Assembly (NCBI GenBank): GCA_018902385.1
Contig: JABSSW010000066.1
Span: 62,001-126,000 of the forward strand
DNA length: 64,000 bases
From: Physcia stellaris
Lineage: Eukaryota > Ascomycota > Lecanoromycetes > Caliciales > Physciaceae
Direction: 5' to 3'
In this document: positions 34,316-48,858 of the stretch, piece by piece
Position numbering within the stretch: the stretch's first letter is position 1
Layout: each line of letters starts with the position of its first letter
Notes under the pieces: generated by a model
Told to the model about the DNA's origin: nothing
Seen by the model: the letters and a program-made list of their open reading frames with translations, nothing else
The model's database searches: none
Made by a program: the position numbers and the translations under genes

Positions 34316-36780
34316 ATGACAGTTACTTTCAAAGTGTCTGTAGACTTCTGCAGCTCTCACATTCTCATATACTGACAACTCCCGAGCAGACCGAATGACA
34401 CAGAGTCGTTGATTAGACCTTTCCAGCGGACCCTCTACGCCACCAGGATACCACCACAGCATCATCAATTAAAAAACTTCATAAGTACTTCTGATCCCGA
34501 ACTCATCTACTATGCTTCGGAGAAGGAGATCTATGCGCTACACAAAATCACGGGAAAGCGGGAATTGATTGCCAGTCTGCAATGGGCTCCGCAGTGTCTT
34601 GACGCTGCCCATGGTTGGATCTGCGTTGGCGGACCAGATAATGGGCTTTGCGCCTTTATCTTTGTTGGGAATCGATCAGACAAGGAAAGCGCTGTCGATG
34701 CAACTCGTCAACCTCATTCAGAAGTTGATGCCCTGCTGCCTTTGGACCTTGACCCAGAGTCCCGTCTACTGGATCAGCATTCATACTATGGCAATCAGAG
34801 GGCACCTCGCGCTAGAAAGCCAGAGGTGCATTTCCATGAAATAGGAGCATCCATTGTCAATTCTGTGACCATCTATCACCTTCGTAGTGACCACCCAGGG
34901 TTGCGCGATCAAACGGTCGTTGTTTTGACGTGAGTATCAGTATTCATGTACATCTGCAAATGTAGTACTAATTGACTCAAGAAACAATGATTCAACCGTT
35001 CGAATTTTCTCTTTGACTCAATCTCGTGTTTTGAAAAGGCTCCATTTCCCCACGCCGATGAATCATGCATCTATCTCGCCAGACCAAGAGCTCTTGGTCG
35101 CGGTTGGGGACAAACCCCAAGCTTTTTCTTCAAGAAGACTTCCTTGGCTCATGCGACTGAAGACGGTGAAAATGCATTCGCTGATTTCGATTGGCTTCCA
35201 ATTTCAGAACCAGTGCTCAGTCTCGCAGATCAACAGGATTCTTGCTTTACGACTGCGTTCTCCCCCTCTAGTCATATGTGCGCTGTGGCATCGCAAACCG
35301 GTGTAGTCACTGTCTTTGATACATTCTTGGTTAAAAAGGACATGGAAACGGATGATGCCGTGGTTGATGTCCTCAAGTCTTCAAGGGAATCTCGCGAGAT
35401 AACATGTGCGGTGCAATACGAGCAATGAGTTTTGCTCCAGCACCGTGGGATTTGTTAGCATGGGCTGAAGATCAAGGCCGTGTCTGCGTTACAGACTTAC
35501 GCTATAGATTTAATTCGAGACAAACTATCGAGCTCGACGTCGATGCGCCTGACCTGAATAGAATCAACACATCTGCATACGAGGCTGAAGACCATATTGC
35601 CGAGGAGCGGCAGATGGAAATTCAAGCCAGGTTTATCATGCACCAGCGCGAGGCAGTAGCTGCCCAGAATTATCCGGCCACCATCAGTCATACTGCGGAT
35701 TATTTGGAAGCCGCTGCGGCTCAAACGGCACGAAGACGACGAATACTGAGTGAAAACCAAGCGAGCGTAAGGGACGCACTAGCAGATTTCAGCGAAGATA
35801 GTGCTCTTACCGACCGCGAACGGCAAACGCTTGAGGCAATGATTGGAAGGACCTCATCACGAGACAGTGACGGAACCACCACAGGGAGCTCACAATGGAA
35901 CCCGTACAGCATGAACTATACTTATGATGCCAATATCTCACCCTCAGCGAGACCATCAGACACACAAGGATCCCTCCATGCGCCTTCAAGCGGTAATCCT
36001 CAGTCAGGTCGTCAAGAGACTATACGCGATTTCATTCGGCAACGTAGCCTCGAGCATAACCTAGAACGAAACCGTCTGGGCAGCCGTTCGTTACAACCTC
36101 GCCGCCGCAGCTCCGTTGTCATTTCCAACTCTACTCATAACTACCAACCTTCGTCATCTCACCCCTCAAGTCTAGCTCCAATTGGCACGGCTACCCCAAC
36201 CCTCTCAGCATCACCCTCACGCCTCGCATCTACCACGTCAGAGAATACTTCTTCCGTACAACAACCCACATTTACATCTACCAACGGTGACCCTTGGCAG
36301 ACCATTTCAGACGCAATGGCGCCTGCTAGCTCTGCCATTGCCGAATCTTCTCGTCTTCGCCGTGAACGAGACGAATCTCGAGCTCGCCTTCTAGAACGTC
36401 AATCAGAGCACTTCAATCGACATGATCGCTTGCTTCGCACTTCCAATCCCCAGCGTTTCAGATCAACTCAATACGATTACACGATTAATCCGCAAACGTT
36501 AGAGTCGGCAAGAGCCCTTATCCGAGACGGTGTTCTAAACGATGACCTGGTGATGGGCCAAAGGACCCATACCCGGCTAAGGGCCGATGGAGTACACACA
36601 ATGGGGATAGGGTGGGATGTGGATGGCAGAAATCTGTAAGTTTGCTCTGTGAATAGTATAAAGCAAGTATCAACGCTAACATTGTTACTGCGCAGATACG
36701 TTGCCACTGAGGATGGCATACTGGAGTATACGGTTAACCTGGATGATCGAAAGACCTTTCCTGGAATGACGGTTTTATGA
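34316..36780 (+). CDS. WD-repeat-like protein, DUF2415 type, with two apparent frameshifts
   Basis: The first exon starts at 34316 (MTVTFKV), then a long second exon from about 34397 reads LIRPFQRTLYATRIPPQHHQLKN, with beta-propeller strands such as CVGGPDNGLCAFIF and, after an intron near 34932, NDSTVRIFSL and HASISPDQELLVAVGD. The reading frame changes at a T run (35123-35127) and again between about 35370 and 35405. The conserved block MSFAPAPWDLLAWAEDQGRV with DLRYRFNSRQTIEL follows. The last exon is 36696-36780 (YVATEDGILEYTVN). A long Ser/Arg-rich stretch precedes the end. Function unknown. Two shifts make this the gene most likely to be truly broken, but codon use still looks constrained on both sides. 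Confidence 0.75.
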
Positions 36781-37214
36781 CCTTATTATCACAGTGCTTA
36801 GGACCCGCATTCACGACCATGTGGTTTTCTATGCAATCACGGCATTTGGGTGTTGGGAGACGGTGGTAATTATTAGTGATTGTGAGCATAGCGTTGAGGG
36901 GATGCGTCGAAATGAGCTAAATGGAGTCATGATATGGGCATATCTCAATACCCGGTATATTGATATGCATGGTGTCCAATAGCACATTTCACAATTGTCT
37001 GTGGCTGAAACGACAATGTTGTGAATTGTAGATTACCGTTTGGCAGACTGCCTGAGATCGAAGCAAGCCATATAATATGGCCTCATTGTCATCATGATTA
37101 AACCCATCATTGCCTTGTCAGCGGTCCAGAAAGAAATTTGCCCGACTCCGATGCGATAGAATTTTCATCACCGTGCATGTCTACATAACCACCATACTCC
37201 CACAGTATCTCAGC
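36781..37214. other. Intergenic between convergent genes
   Basis: About 430 bp of 3' flanks. Nothing recognised. Confidence 0.5.
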
Positions 37215-38961
37215 CTACGCTTTCTGGATCCAGCCAGAATGCACAAAGAAGTCAAATAACCTTGTACTCTTAGTGGGATCAATCTATTCAGGTATTGTTA
37301 GCTTATGAAGGATCTATCAGCGCCTTGTCTATCTCCACATACCTTACAGATCTCTCTGACTCCTTTTCGCTTCAAACCTCCACCAGCCTTGACCGCTTCG
37401 CCAATGACTCCCTGCTTGATAGCCAAGTAAGCTTTCGGCATCAGGCGTAGGATACTACATAATTCCACCTCCTCTTTACTCAGCAAGTGCAAGTCTGTAG
37501 CGTTCTCATTCGTAAGCCTCAGTGGCTGTGTGCCCGGCAGGCTTGGCACATTGAAGCGTGTCTTCGAAGGTGTGTGACCATTAGTAAGGTCTGTTGGTGG
37601 TTGACTAGCTGTGTTAGAAGTCCCATTCGTCAAGGGACTTTTTGCTGTTGCACGTTGTGAGAGGGGTGCTGTCGCTGATAAAGCACTATTGGCGGTTGTT
37701 TGGATCGACTTCAAACGTTCAGGAAACTCGGGGGCGGTCAGTGCTGTTGTCGCAGAGGGTATTTCGATTGGCGGTGTGGGCTTTGCTGGCCTAATGCCAG
37801 CAAGGCGATCGAATTGACCGGTCGGCGCTGGCCGAGCGGCGCGAGTCTGCTTGTCGGCCTCATACTTCTCTCCAGTCTTAAGGTCGCCAATACTCATGTG
37901 ACGCCAATCCTGCAATTGACCTATAGCTTGGCGGAGGTTGTGTTCATGCTCGAGAGACTTTGTGAATTCGTCGTAATCACTGTGGTTCATCATCCTTGCA
38001 AAAGGTTTGGCCTTGTTGTTGAGATCTCTTTCTTCTTTGGTGCGCTTTTTGTCCACCGCAGTGTTCTTACGGTACTCCAGCAGATTGTGCTCAAAGATGA
38101 TCCTTTTACGGTCGGCCCGTGCGGTGAGCTTGGAGTTGTAGATGTCCATAACTACCAGCTTGAGCTCCATCTCCGGTTCATCCTCACCCGTGCGGGGATT
38201 TCTACCATCTCCTGGGTCAAATTGCATATGCTGTACTGCTTCCTCGGCCTCATTGGCAAACTCGGTTTCAAATTCCAGGCGTCCCGGCATGTAGCCTTGA
38301 ACCTCATGGCAAGCAGGAACGCTGGCTGTGGGCTTCTGTTTGGGGGTCGCAGGAGGGGCTTCCTTAGCTGCTTGTTTGCGCTCCTCTATTCTGCGCTTCT
38401 TGCGGGCTTGGAACTTCTCTCGCGGATTCTCTTCCAATAATTGCAAGTTGTTGGGATCTGCCCGCTCTGGCAATGGAAATTTCGAGCTATCGACGTATGT
38501 CTTGATGTAGTGATCCCGGACCTCCTCCTTCATGCGGTAACCACCGATGTGATCCGCTATGTCCGCCCAGGAACCAAGACCATATACTTCTGCGCCTTCC
38601 AGTAACAGCAGCTCCTCATCGGCGCCCCAATCTTTTGTATAGATAGGTATTGAGTGTTGCTCGATAACCGAGAACGCATGGATGCGTGGATCATGATCGC
38701 GAGAGGTCTTCCCTTCCGCAAAGCAAGGTACACAGAGGTCGAAGTCTTTACAGGTCTCATCGGCGCAGTGGATTCGGACCTAACCGAGGTCAGAGCAGGC
38801 CACTATGAGTAATTTCGAGGTTGAAGCCTGCTGGGGCGCAAAGCGATTGCAAGATCATGTGGACTCACTGTGGATGTAATATCGGCGGAGCAGACATCGC
38901 ATATGTATTTCAGACCGCCTTCCGTACCTCTTGATATGGTCTTCTTCCGGATAACCCCCAT
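37215..38961 (-). CDS. ADA2: SAGA/ADA complex transcriptional adaptor Ada2
   Basis: Three exons fit in phase: 38961-38869, 38779-37343 and 37283-37215, giving 532 residues. A ZZ zinc finger opens the protein: [11 protein letters not shown], then [20 protein letters not shown]. The SANT domain follows ([20 protein letters not shown] with [13 protein letters not shown]), then the central ADA region [21 protein letters not shown]. The C-terminal SWIRM domain reads [21 protein letters not shown] and ends [20 protein letters not shown]. Ada2 stimulates the Gcn5 histone acetyltransferase within SAGA. Domain order and length match the family. Confidence 0.96.
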
Positions 38962-39569
38962 ATTGAGCGATGATGGGGCTCAGGCCAGGGTTCCCAATTT
39001 GATGGATGAATGGCAGGTGAATGGGGGAAAGTAGTGTAAAATGCTACCTCCTACATTCACGGGTTGCCCATCGTGCATCGAGCTCCGTTCTAGCTTGTGA
39101 CTTTGGTATGGAGCGCGGTGAGAAACGATCTGCATTGGATGCACTTTCAAGCTGATGAGGTCGAAGCCCAGGGCAGGGTTCAGCTTCAGAGTGCCAGAGC
39201 GGGGAAAGCGTTCCCGCAGGGCAGTTCCTTTGTGGCTGTCGAGGCTGTGTACCCCACGGTAATCCCTGAACCGATCGATCATCTTGATTTTAGGACAAGT
39301 AGATCTGAAAAGGCCTGCAATTAGAGTGAGCAGTGGTCGAAAGATTCACGGTCTCTGCTAAACCCAAGTGGCTTTCCTACCCACAGTAACCCTACCTTTC
39401 ATATCATTCATTCACTTCGTTGTCGGGAGAGACTGCAGTGCAGTTCTTACCCTCCTGAAAACTACAACGACAACTTGCCGTTGGAATTGCCTGAGATTGC
39501 CAGCAGCAATTTCAAGACATTGGCAGATCACACCCAAAAGCCTTTCGGATTGGGAATTATCCTTACAAT
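38962..39569. other. Divergent promoter of ADA2 and the SCH9-type kinase
   Basis: About 600 bp between opposing start codons. No gene supported. Confidence 0.5.
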
Positions 39570-41708
39570 ATGTCGTGGAATTTGACAAAGAGTGAGCCTC
39601 GACTCTATTGTTTGTGGATGGACGCTACTAATAAAACCCAGAGCTGAAGGAGACACATTTGGGGCAGCAGCTGAAGAACCCTCTGGGTGGACGATCCACA
39701 ACTTCGACTGCGCTCAAGCCTGATGAAAACTCCTCTATAGACGAAAACGCTAGCATTGCTGCAAGCACAAGCAGTGGAGCAAGCAATGGCATTGGTATAT
39801 ATACCCTCAAGTAAGAATAGGGCGGCATTGAACTAACGATCTGCAGTTGCTTCAGAAGCTATGGTTTCTCCTCCTGCCGCTCCCACAAAGCCAGGTATCC
39901 TTATCGTAACCTTACATGAAGGCAAGGGTTTTGCATTACCTCCTCACTATCAGCAGAGCTTCGGCTCTTCGCAAGTGGGAAGCTCGGTCTCTGCAGGCAG
40001 CGGCTTTGGGGTAGCCGGGTCTATGCGAGGGGATCCTACTGCATCACGTAGTACCGGTGGTATGGCTGGATCATACGCCAACGGTCGTCCTCCAACTAGT
40101 GGTATCAATGCTGCGCCTACAATACATGGACGCTATTCATCACGACATCTCCCCTACGCCTTACTCGACTTCGATAAACTACAAGTCTTTGTCGATGCTG
40201 TATCCGGAAGCCCGGAGAACCCATATTGGCCTGGAGACAATACGCAGTATAAGTTCGATGTATCGCGCGCCACAGAACTCTCAGTCCAGCTCTATCTGCG
40301 AAATCCCAATGCTCGGCCTGGCGCAGGTAGGAGCGAAGACATATTCCTTGGAATGTGTCGAGTGAATCCCCGATTCGAAGAACCTAAGCAGTACACCGAA
40401 GATCCAAAAGCAAACAGAAAGGATCGTGAAAGGGGTGCTGCGGCCTTTGCGCAACAAGAGCGCCAGTTGGGCCAGAGCGGAGCGGAGTGGCTAGAAGTTG
40501 CCTTTGGATCCGGTACCGTTAAAGTTGGTGTTACATTTGTCGAAAATCGACAACGGGCACTGAAGATTGAGGATTTTGATTTGCTTAAAGTCGTCGGAAA
40601 AGGTAGTTTCGGCAAAGTCATGCAAGTTATGAAGAAGGACACCCACCGGATTTATGCACTCAAGACAATCCGCAAAGCTCACATCATATCCCGTTCGGAA
40701 GTAGCACATACATTGGCTGAAAGATCAGTGCTCGCTCAGATTAACAATCCCTTCATCGTCCCCCTCAAATTTTCGTTTCAGTCGCCCGAAAAACTGTACC
40801 TTGTCCTGGCATTTGTTAACGGCGGCGAGCTATTCCACCATCTGCAACGAGAGCAGCGATTCGACATCAACCGGTCCAGATTCTACACTGCCGAGCTGCT
40901 CTGTGCTCTAGAGTGTCTACATGGTTTCAATGTTGTTTACCGTGATCTTAAACCTGAAAACATCCTTCTGGACTACACCGGACATATTGCTCTATGCGAC
41001 TTCGGTCTCTGCAAGTTGGACATGAAAGATGAAGACCGAACAAATAGTGAGCGGAAACGCCTGTACTCTTGTATGGTATGCTAATTAGTACTCCAGCATT
41101 CTGCGGTACCCCTGAATATCTAGCGCCTGAGCTTTTGCTGGGTCAAGGTTACAACAAGACCGTGGACTGGTGGACGCTCGGCGTGCTCCTATACGAGATG
41201 CTTACAGGTCTTCCGCCTTACTACGACGAGAACACCAACGAAATGTACCGCAAAATTCTGTCCGAGCCTCTGCATTTTCCTGGTCCTGAAATTGTCCCTC
41301 CAGCTGCCAAAGATCTATTGACTCAGCTCCTCGATCGCCGACCCGAGCATCGTTTGGGCGCCAAAGGAGCCTCCGAGATCAAAGCGCACCCATTCTTCAA
41401 CAGCATCGACTGGAGAAAGCTACTGCAGAGGAAGTATGACCCAACTTTCAAACCCAATGTCGTAAGTACTCTTGACCCGTCATGTCCTTGTACATTGAAG
41501 CTAAGGGTTCTAGATGGACGCCTTGGACACAGCCAACTTCGACCGCGAGTTTACGCAGGAAGCACCGGCCGACTCATATGTCGATGGGCCGATGCTCTCA
41601 CAAACGATGCAACAGCAATTTGCAGGTTGGTCCTACAACCGCCCTGTGGCCGGGTTGGGCGATGCTGGGGGTAGTGTCAAGGATCCGTCATTTGGGAGCG
41701 TTGTATGA
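39570..41708 (+). CDS. SCH9: AGC-family serine/threonine kinase, Sch9 type
   Basis: Five exons fit in phase: 39570-39591, 39642-39794, 39847-41046, 41097-41461 and 41514-41708, giving 644 residues. A C2-like region (GILIVTLHEGKGFALP) precedes the kinase domain, which opens DFDLLKVVGKGSFGKV and shows catalytic YRDLKPENILLD, DFGLCKL and the activation loop TFCGTPEYLAPELLLG. The AGC tail DREFTQEAPADSY carries a turn motif and a hydrophobic motif FAGWSY, matching the TOR-dependent site of yeast Sch9. Sch9 links TORC1 and nutrient signals to growth, stress and lifespan. C2 plus AGC kinase separates it from PKA and Ypk types. The GTATAT donor at 39795 was chosen because it alone keeps the frame. 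Confidence 0.94.
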
Positions 41709-42343
41709 TTCCGCGATTGCTAGACCGGATGAGATGGAGAATGGTGATGAGTCCCGCTGCGGTTGTAGAAAGGCTCAGGGTGAGGCGCATCAAGCGATGT
41801 CTTCAGACTCTTGTGAGCGTTTGTACATTACAGATGTTTGGTACGAGTACACTACATGGAGCAGTCAAGCCATCCGGTTGAAGTGCCAAAGCATATTCTA
41901 CAAAGGCAGCCAATGACGGGTGTGTAGGAAGTGTGATATCTATTCTGCCCACTGCATTTGGGATCAACCATTGATACTACGAGTAGGTACTCTAGCCATA
42001 CAAGGTATCCTCGTACCCTACTAGGTACATGGTACATGGTAACTCGGTAGGTGGCGAGCCTGGATGCTGACCTCTCACATGACAGGAAAGTATCCAAGCT
42101 TTGCCAGCTCAACAGCGGACTGGCGGCCCGGATCGGATGTGCTTGCAGCTTGCTGATCAATGGTGGGGCACTCGCCGGCCTTTTCCAATTGACCGTTGAC
42201 GTCTTCCCACAAGCCAAAATTGAATAATATTTAAGGCTACCTTGGCTCTGCCCTTGGACGGAAAAGTTAAATGTTGAGCTTGCAATCGCTCTTTCATTGA
42301 GACAGTCTCCCAACACCTTCATCTGTACACCAATCTAGGCATC
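41709..42343. other. PGI promoter region
   Basis: About 630 bp between same-strand genes. It has several TAGGTAC/GGTACATGGTAC-type short repeats near 41985-42050 and an AATAATATTTAAGG AT-rich stretch about 115 bp before the PGI start, possibly TATA-like. Confidence 0.4.
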
Positions 42344-44115
<1,772 letters not shown>

Positions 44116-44421
44116 TCCCGCCAAAGGATATGGGTATCTCAGGTCTGACGGAAAAACGAGGAACACGAAGTTGAAAGAGTACATACGGGCCCAATCTTAC
44201 AGATACACTGAGTCGGGAAATAGAAATAATGAATGTCAGTGACAATGGAATGGTGTAGGGAAGAAGAGAAATTTACCCCCTTTCCATACCATACCGGGGT
44301 AATTTGAATAGCCGCGTGAGGCGCGAGCGGCTCTTCGTGGATCCCTGTTGTCGAGACGTGAGAACATGTAAGCTCAAAAGCATCGCGATGGACGGGTGAA
44401 TACCATCACCGCCGACCTCTG
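44116..44421. other. Intergenic PGI1 to membrane-protein gene
   Basis: About 306 bp of 3' flank and promoter on the same strand. Nothing else seen. Confidence 0.5.
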
Positions 44422-45625
44422 ATGGCCTTTTCTTTCTCTTCAGCACCTTGGGCCTGGTTGCACCTTATCTCTGTGTTTGTAGGGTACCTTGCAGCCAATG
44501 TCAGTGCCGAGAAACAGGGAGGAAAGACAGTTAGAGCCAGGTATGCGCCTGGACAGGCCATACCGGTGCAGTGCTTGAACCGAACAATGTATGATGCCCC
44601 TAGTTCTACCAAAACGTGACCGTTGAAGTCACCCAGACCTACATCAATGTTGTGACTGACGTTGCGTACACGACTTCCAGCGACACTGGCGAACATGTAC
44701 GATGCTTCCACCAGACGTCGCGTTGCGGCTTTTCGGCCTTTAGAGCTGACTGACACCGACCCAATTAGATTACGGATGAGTCTGGTCGCCTGCAGTACAT
44801 CCCATTCCCAACATGTAACGAGACAGGCAGACCTCTGGATCTCTACTATGGCATTGAAAAAGGTAAATGTACAAACGCATGGCACGCGGCGATCCCTAAC
44901 ATCTACATCCAGAGATCAACTGTACGATTCCCTCGATAGACGACCCTTTATTTCACCTGCTTGAATTTTACATTCACAACGATGCGCCTTTGACGTGCCG
45001 TATCCCGACTCGGCCGCTGTCCATCTCCACCGCACCTAGTAAGAACACAGACTCGCAAAAACCGCTCTCGAGCTCCCTTGAGCCTTCGCCGGACGATTAT
45101 GTCCCACTTATATTTGCCCTGGCTGGTACCCTTCAGCTCTCCCATCTCCACGTTTCACCTCGCCTGAACGTTGTTCTCCATACCTCAGCGCCGAAAACCG
45201 CCAAGGATAAAGAAAAAGCAGCCGAGTCACGCCGAAAAGGGTTATCTGCGGTTGAGGAAGAGGAAGGTGCTATTCTTGCATCGACAGCCTACTCAACACC
45301 ATCTCTTGCTTCTACATCATCAAGGATCATCATCGGCGACCCTCTTGCTCTCCGGCTGAATGTGCGATGGTATGCCAGTGGATCATTGCCACCAAGTACG
45401 ACAAACGCTGGTTATCTGATTGGGGGGCACGTACATTATTCGACGCTTGTCTATTGTCTGTTGAGCGCTGGCGGTGGAGCGATGGGTGCATTGGCTTATT
45501 TTAGAGGTGTGGAATTGCCGCGACGAATCAAGGGTTATGGTCGGGACAGGCTCGGAGGCGGTGGCGGTGAGAGGGGATACGCCTTTCCAAGTAATGGATG
45601 GGCAGGGGGAGGCAAAAGAGATTAG
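44422..45625 (+). CDS. Uncharacterised fungal type I membrane protein, with a 16-nt micro-exon
   Basis: Four exons fit in phase: 44422-44588, 44681-44696, 44769-44862 and 44913-45625, giving 329 residues. The N-terminus (FSFSSAPWAWLHLISVFVG) looks like a signal peptide. An ectodomain follows with YAPGQAIPVQCLNRT, IDTGEHITDESGRLQYIPF, CNETGRPLDLYYGIE, INCTIPSIDDPLFHLLEFY and IHNDAPLTCR, several Asn-x-Thr sequons and paired cysteines. A hydrophobic segment near residue 275-300 (STLVYCLLSAGGGAMGALAY) is followed by a basic tail, FRGVELPRRIKGYGRDR. I recognise it as a conserved ascomycete membrane protein but know no function. The micro-exon was inferred because it alone joins the flanking exons in phase. 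Confidence 0.75.
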
Positions 45626-46855
45626 TGTATCGCGTCTTCTAGCAAAGGTATAGTGTCAGCTCATTATGTACTCTGTAGATACCCTTCATATTCGCTTCTA
45701 AAGTACAACACCCTGTTCCAATACACTTTCACGCGCAACACTCTCTCTTTACATGTCGCTACCCGCACCGGAAATTGTGCAAATTCTCAGTGGATTCACT
45801 AGTAACGGACGGAATCTTATCCCACTACCTCAAAATGCTCCAGCCGGCAAGATACTTCCAGCAATGATATCACCTTCCTCGCAGCTACTTACCGATCACG
45901 ATGTACCTTACAAACGGCGCACAAGCTGTTCTAGTACCACTTAAGAACCTCTTTTATGATTCAATTTTCGCTTGAATGGTCTCTAAGCGAAAGTCAAAAT
46001 GAGGGTCAGATAAGCATTGACCTCTGTGACAGGATCAATGTGTGTTTCCTAGCTGTAGATCTAATTTCTCGCTATCACGCAGAGTTTCTTTTAAAGCATA
46101 ATTCCGTACAAGCAAATGGCTGAGTCAGGTGCATTGGCATCTCACTGCATTGGCATCTCACTGCATTGGCATCTCACTGGTGCTTCACACACCAGCTACA
46201 CGTATCTAGGAGGCAGGTAGAGAGTTTTAGTCTTACTAAGCCACACGAGGGTCTGCTTTGTCGGTCAAGATGACCCACGATACATCGAAAGGAATCATCA
46301 ATGCAGCAAACCAAGATTGATCACTAATCCATCAAGTTACACTAGCCTTGGCCCTGAGATACCCTTGCAGGGTTTGGTCCTCAGTTTGGCGATCTAACCT
46401 TGCTGCTTCATTCACCCAATTCCTCAAGCATTCTGCTGCTTAAAGCAACTGACCGTGCCAGACTCTCCTTCATCATGTCGGCTCCTCTACGGGTCCTTGA
46501 CCGCCTCCCGCCCAGCTTCATCTAACTTAAAGAAACTGACGAACATCTGAAGCAAATGTGAATATCATGCTTCAACATGTAGTCATCGTCAGAATTGCAA
46601 TTAGTTGAATATCACCTTCATCTCTCTTTCAAGGCAAATCAACATACATTTCAACTGCATTCGACTCACTCTTTCCTAACCACAAGTATGCGAATGTCGC
46701 TGTCGAGCATGAAATGAAATGCGAATTTTGCGGTTCTGGTCTTTCATCTCCACTGATCTGGAGCCGCGGACTTTGATCGCTGCCATCGATTTTTCATAGG
46801 TGCCAATTTTTCAACAAGGTGCCCCGGTTTCCTCTCCAAAATTTACGTTTTGATC
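45626..46855. other. 1.2-kb intergenic region
   Basis: No supported gene. Contains a perfect 3 x 16-bp tandem repeat at 46131-46178 and the promoter of the C2H2-like gene. Confidence 0.5.
46131..46178. repeat. Three perfect 16-bp tandem copies
   Basis: The unit GCATTGGCATCTCACT occurs three times head to tail at 46131, 46147 and 46163. Confidence 0.95.
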
Positions 46856-48418
46856 ATGGAGACAATCATGCATCGCCTTGATCAGCTCGGCGATATTGAA
46901 AAAATCTTGCGGTCCGAGCGCACTGCACTACTTGCTCGGCGCCTGCAAGAGGACCGTGACACCCAAGCAAAACGCGACCAGGAAGATAGTCTGTGGAGCA
47001 AGCAGTTAGAGGCACGGGACCGTGAAGAAGACGTAAGTGCTGCTGCAACAAAATGAATTACTGTTCAGTATGGCTTACAAAGTAAGGGGCTACTATTACG
47101 GAAACGAGAGCTATCGAGGCTCTCGTTGTCATGGAGTCCGCGCGCTGGTTCTCTGCTCGAAGGTCATTCTGTAGACTTTCAAGAGAATCCACAAACTCCT
47201 ACTGCTTCCTCAACGCCATCAAGCGGTCTGACTATTTCTCGGCCAGTTGTCGAGCAGCGGAACACGTTGGTTTGTTATGATGGCAACAACGAGTCTCAGG
47301 AAGTCTCCAAAAAGAGAAGAACCAATAAGTCAGGGGCTCCAAGAAAGACGTATACCATCAGCGGCAAGCCACAAACCTGGAATGCTGACGGGCCCCTTTA
47401 TCTTCGGCAGTCCGACAACCGCTTAGTTCACTTACACTGCTGCGTTATGGGGTGCGATAGAGCCCATTTTACAACTATAACTTCCTTAATGACACATGTT
47501 TCCAGTCGAAAGAATCACGGATTTGGAAGGGGGTTCTTCAAGGGCCACTCGGATGCCGTTGAGAAATGCGGTCGTCTTCCTGTCGGACACGATAATGAAA
47601 GGTTTCTCCGAATCCAACCTAAGGAAACGGGGACCCGTGTTACCTCCACACCTGAAGTGTCAACGACGGAATTAGTCTTCACTTCGGCATCCGAGAAGTC
47701 GGTAGTTACGGACGCGTCATCAAGCCAGCTGCGTTTATCTGGAGTGTTCGGCAAGATCTACGAACAAGAAAACGATTCTCCGACATCGGACAGACGGGTG
47801 TCTACGAATATTGGCACAGAGGATGAGATAGCTTACTCAACAGGTATTGGACTCCTCACTTTAGGTCGTGAACCGAAGATAGAATATACCCTATTGGCTA
47901 ACGAAAAGGCTGCTTCAGATTTATCAGCCAATAAACACTCTACACCCACTACCATCGTCACCGAAAATCTCGATCCTATTGATGTGCAAAATCCGAATGT
48001 TAATCGCGAGTCAAGTATTGATTATCCTTCTGATGAACTGTTCTCGGCGGCACGCAAGATTGAGAGGATTGCTTGCTCTCACGATTTTAGTCACAAGACT
48101 ACGATTAAGGGCGAGCCGATCGACGATCGTTTCCCTATCACTACTCCCGAGCAGCTTTCAACTCACGAGAAAGCTTTCAGCGATACTCACGCAAGTAGAA
48201 AGGCTCTAAGCTCGGACACAGCAGCCCCAGCTGCTGAAAGTGAGAATCCCACGTCAGTCAACGCTCAAGAAGACAAACACATTGACTCAACCAAACACAA
48301 TGACCCAGCCAGATGCAAGCGGGCTCTATCCCAACCTTTGTGCTCTTCTGAAAAGCGGACGAAGCGACACTCAAGAGCTTCGACTGACAATTGCAGTTTT
48401 TTCTGGCAATTTTACTAG
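46856..48418 (+). CDS. Hypothetical protein with coiled-coil start and a C2H2-like finger
   Basis: Two exons fit in phase: 46856-47032 and 47069-48418, giving about 508 residues, with a very short 36-bp intron (GTAAGT to TTCAG) that contains a stop, so splicing is needed. The N-terminus is charged and likely helical (RSERTALLARRLQEDRDTQA). Around residues 180-207, HCCVMGCDRAHFTTITSLMTHVSSRKNH has the spacing of a single C2H2-type finger. The rest is Ser/Thr-rich with basic patches (KRRTNKSGAPRK; EKRTKRHSRAS). A nuclear or regulatory role is inference; I do not recognise the family. Confidence 0.6.
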
Positions 48419-48858
48419 GAATGCGGGTAATCCCTAAAGCTATTGCAATTTCAGGCCATCTTTGGGGTTTGAAAATGTTGGCCCTGAACTTAGCATTTTC
48501 TTAGAAAGTGGGAACTACATGCGCCAGGGGGGTTGGGAGCGCATTCCTGTTTTCATGTAATTCTTTCGGGTTCTATTGGTAAGTAAGCACATGACTGTTC
48601 TGCCTTCGTCTCGTAATAAGCATGAATTGGGCTAACATCTACAATCGAACAGGTTCAGACTTCCTATAAATCAGACTTAGCTAGCAAAACAATATCTGCA
48701 AAGCGATCAAGTTGGCTGGCTATCCCAAAGCACCAGCGAGGTTTGAGCTCCTTTCTTAGGCATGGCTAGAAAAATCTAGTATTGCTTTCCCTCCAACTCG
48801 CAACATTTTTTGCTAGTAATCCTGTTGTTATCCAATGTGGTATCGATGCTTTGCTTCC
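48419..48858. other. Intergenic between convergent genes
   Basis: About 440 bp of 3' flanks with no recognised feature. Confidence 0.5.
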
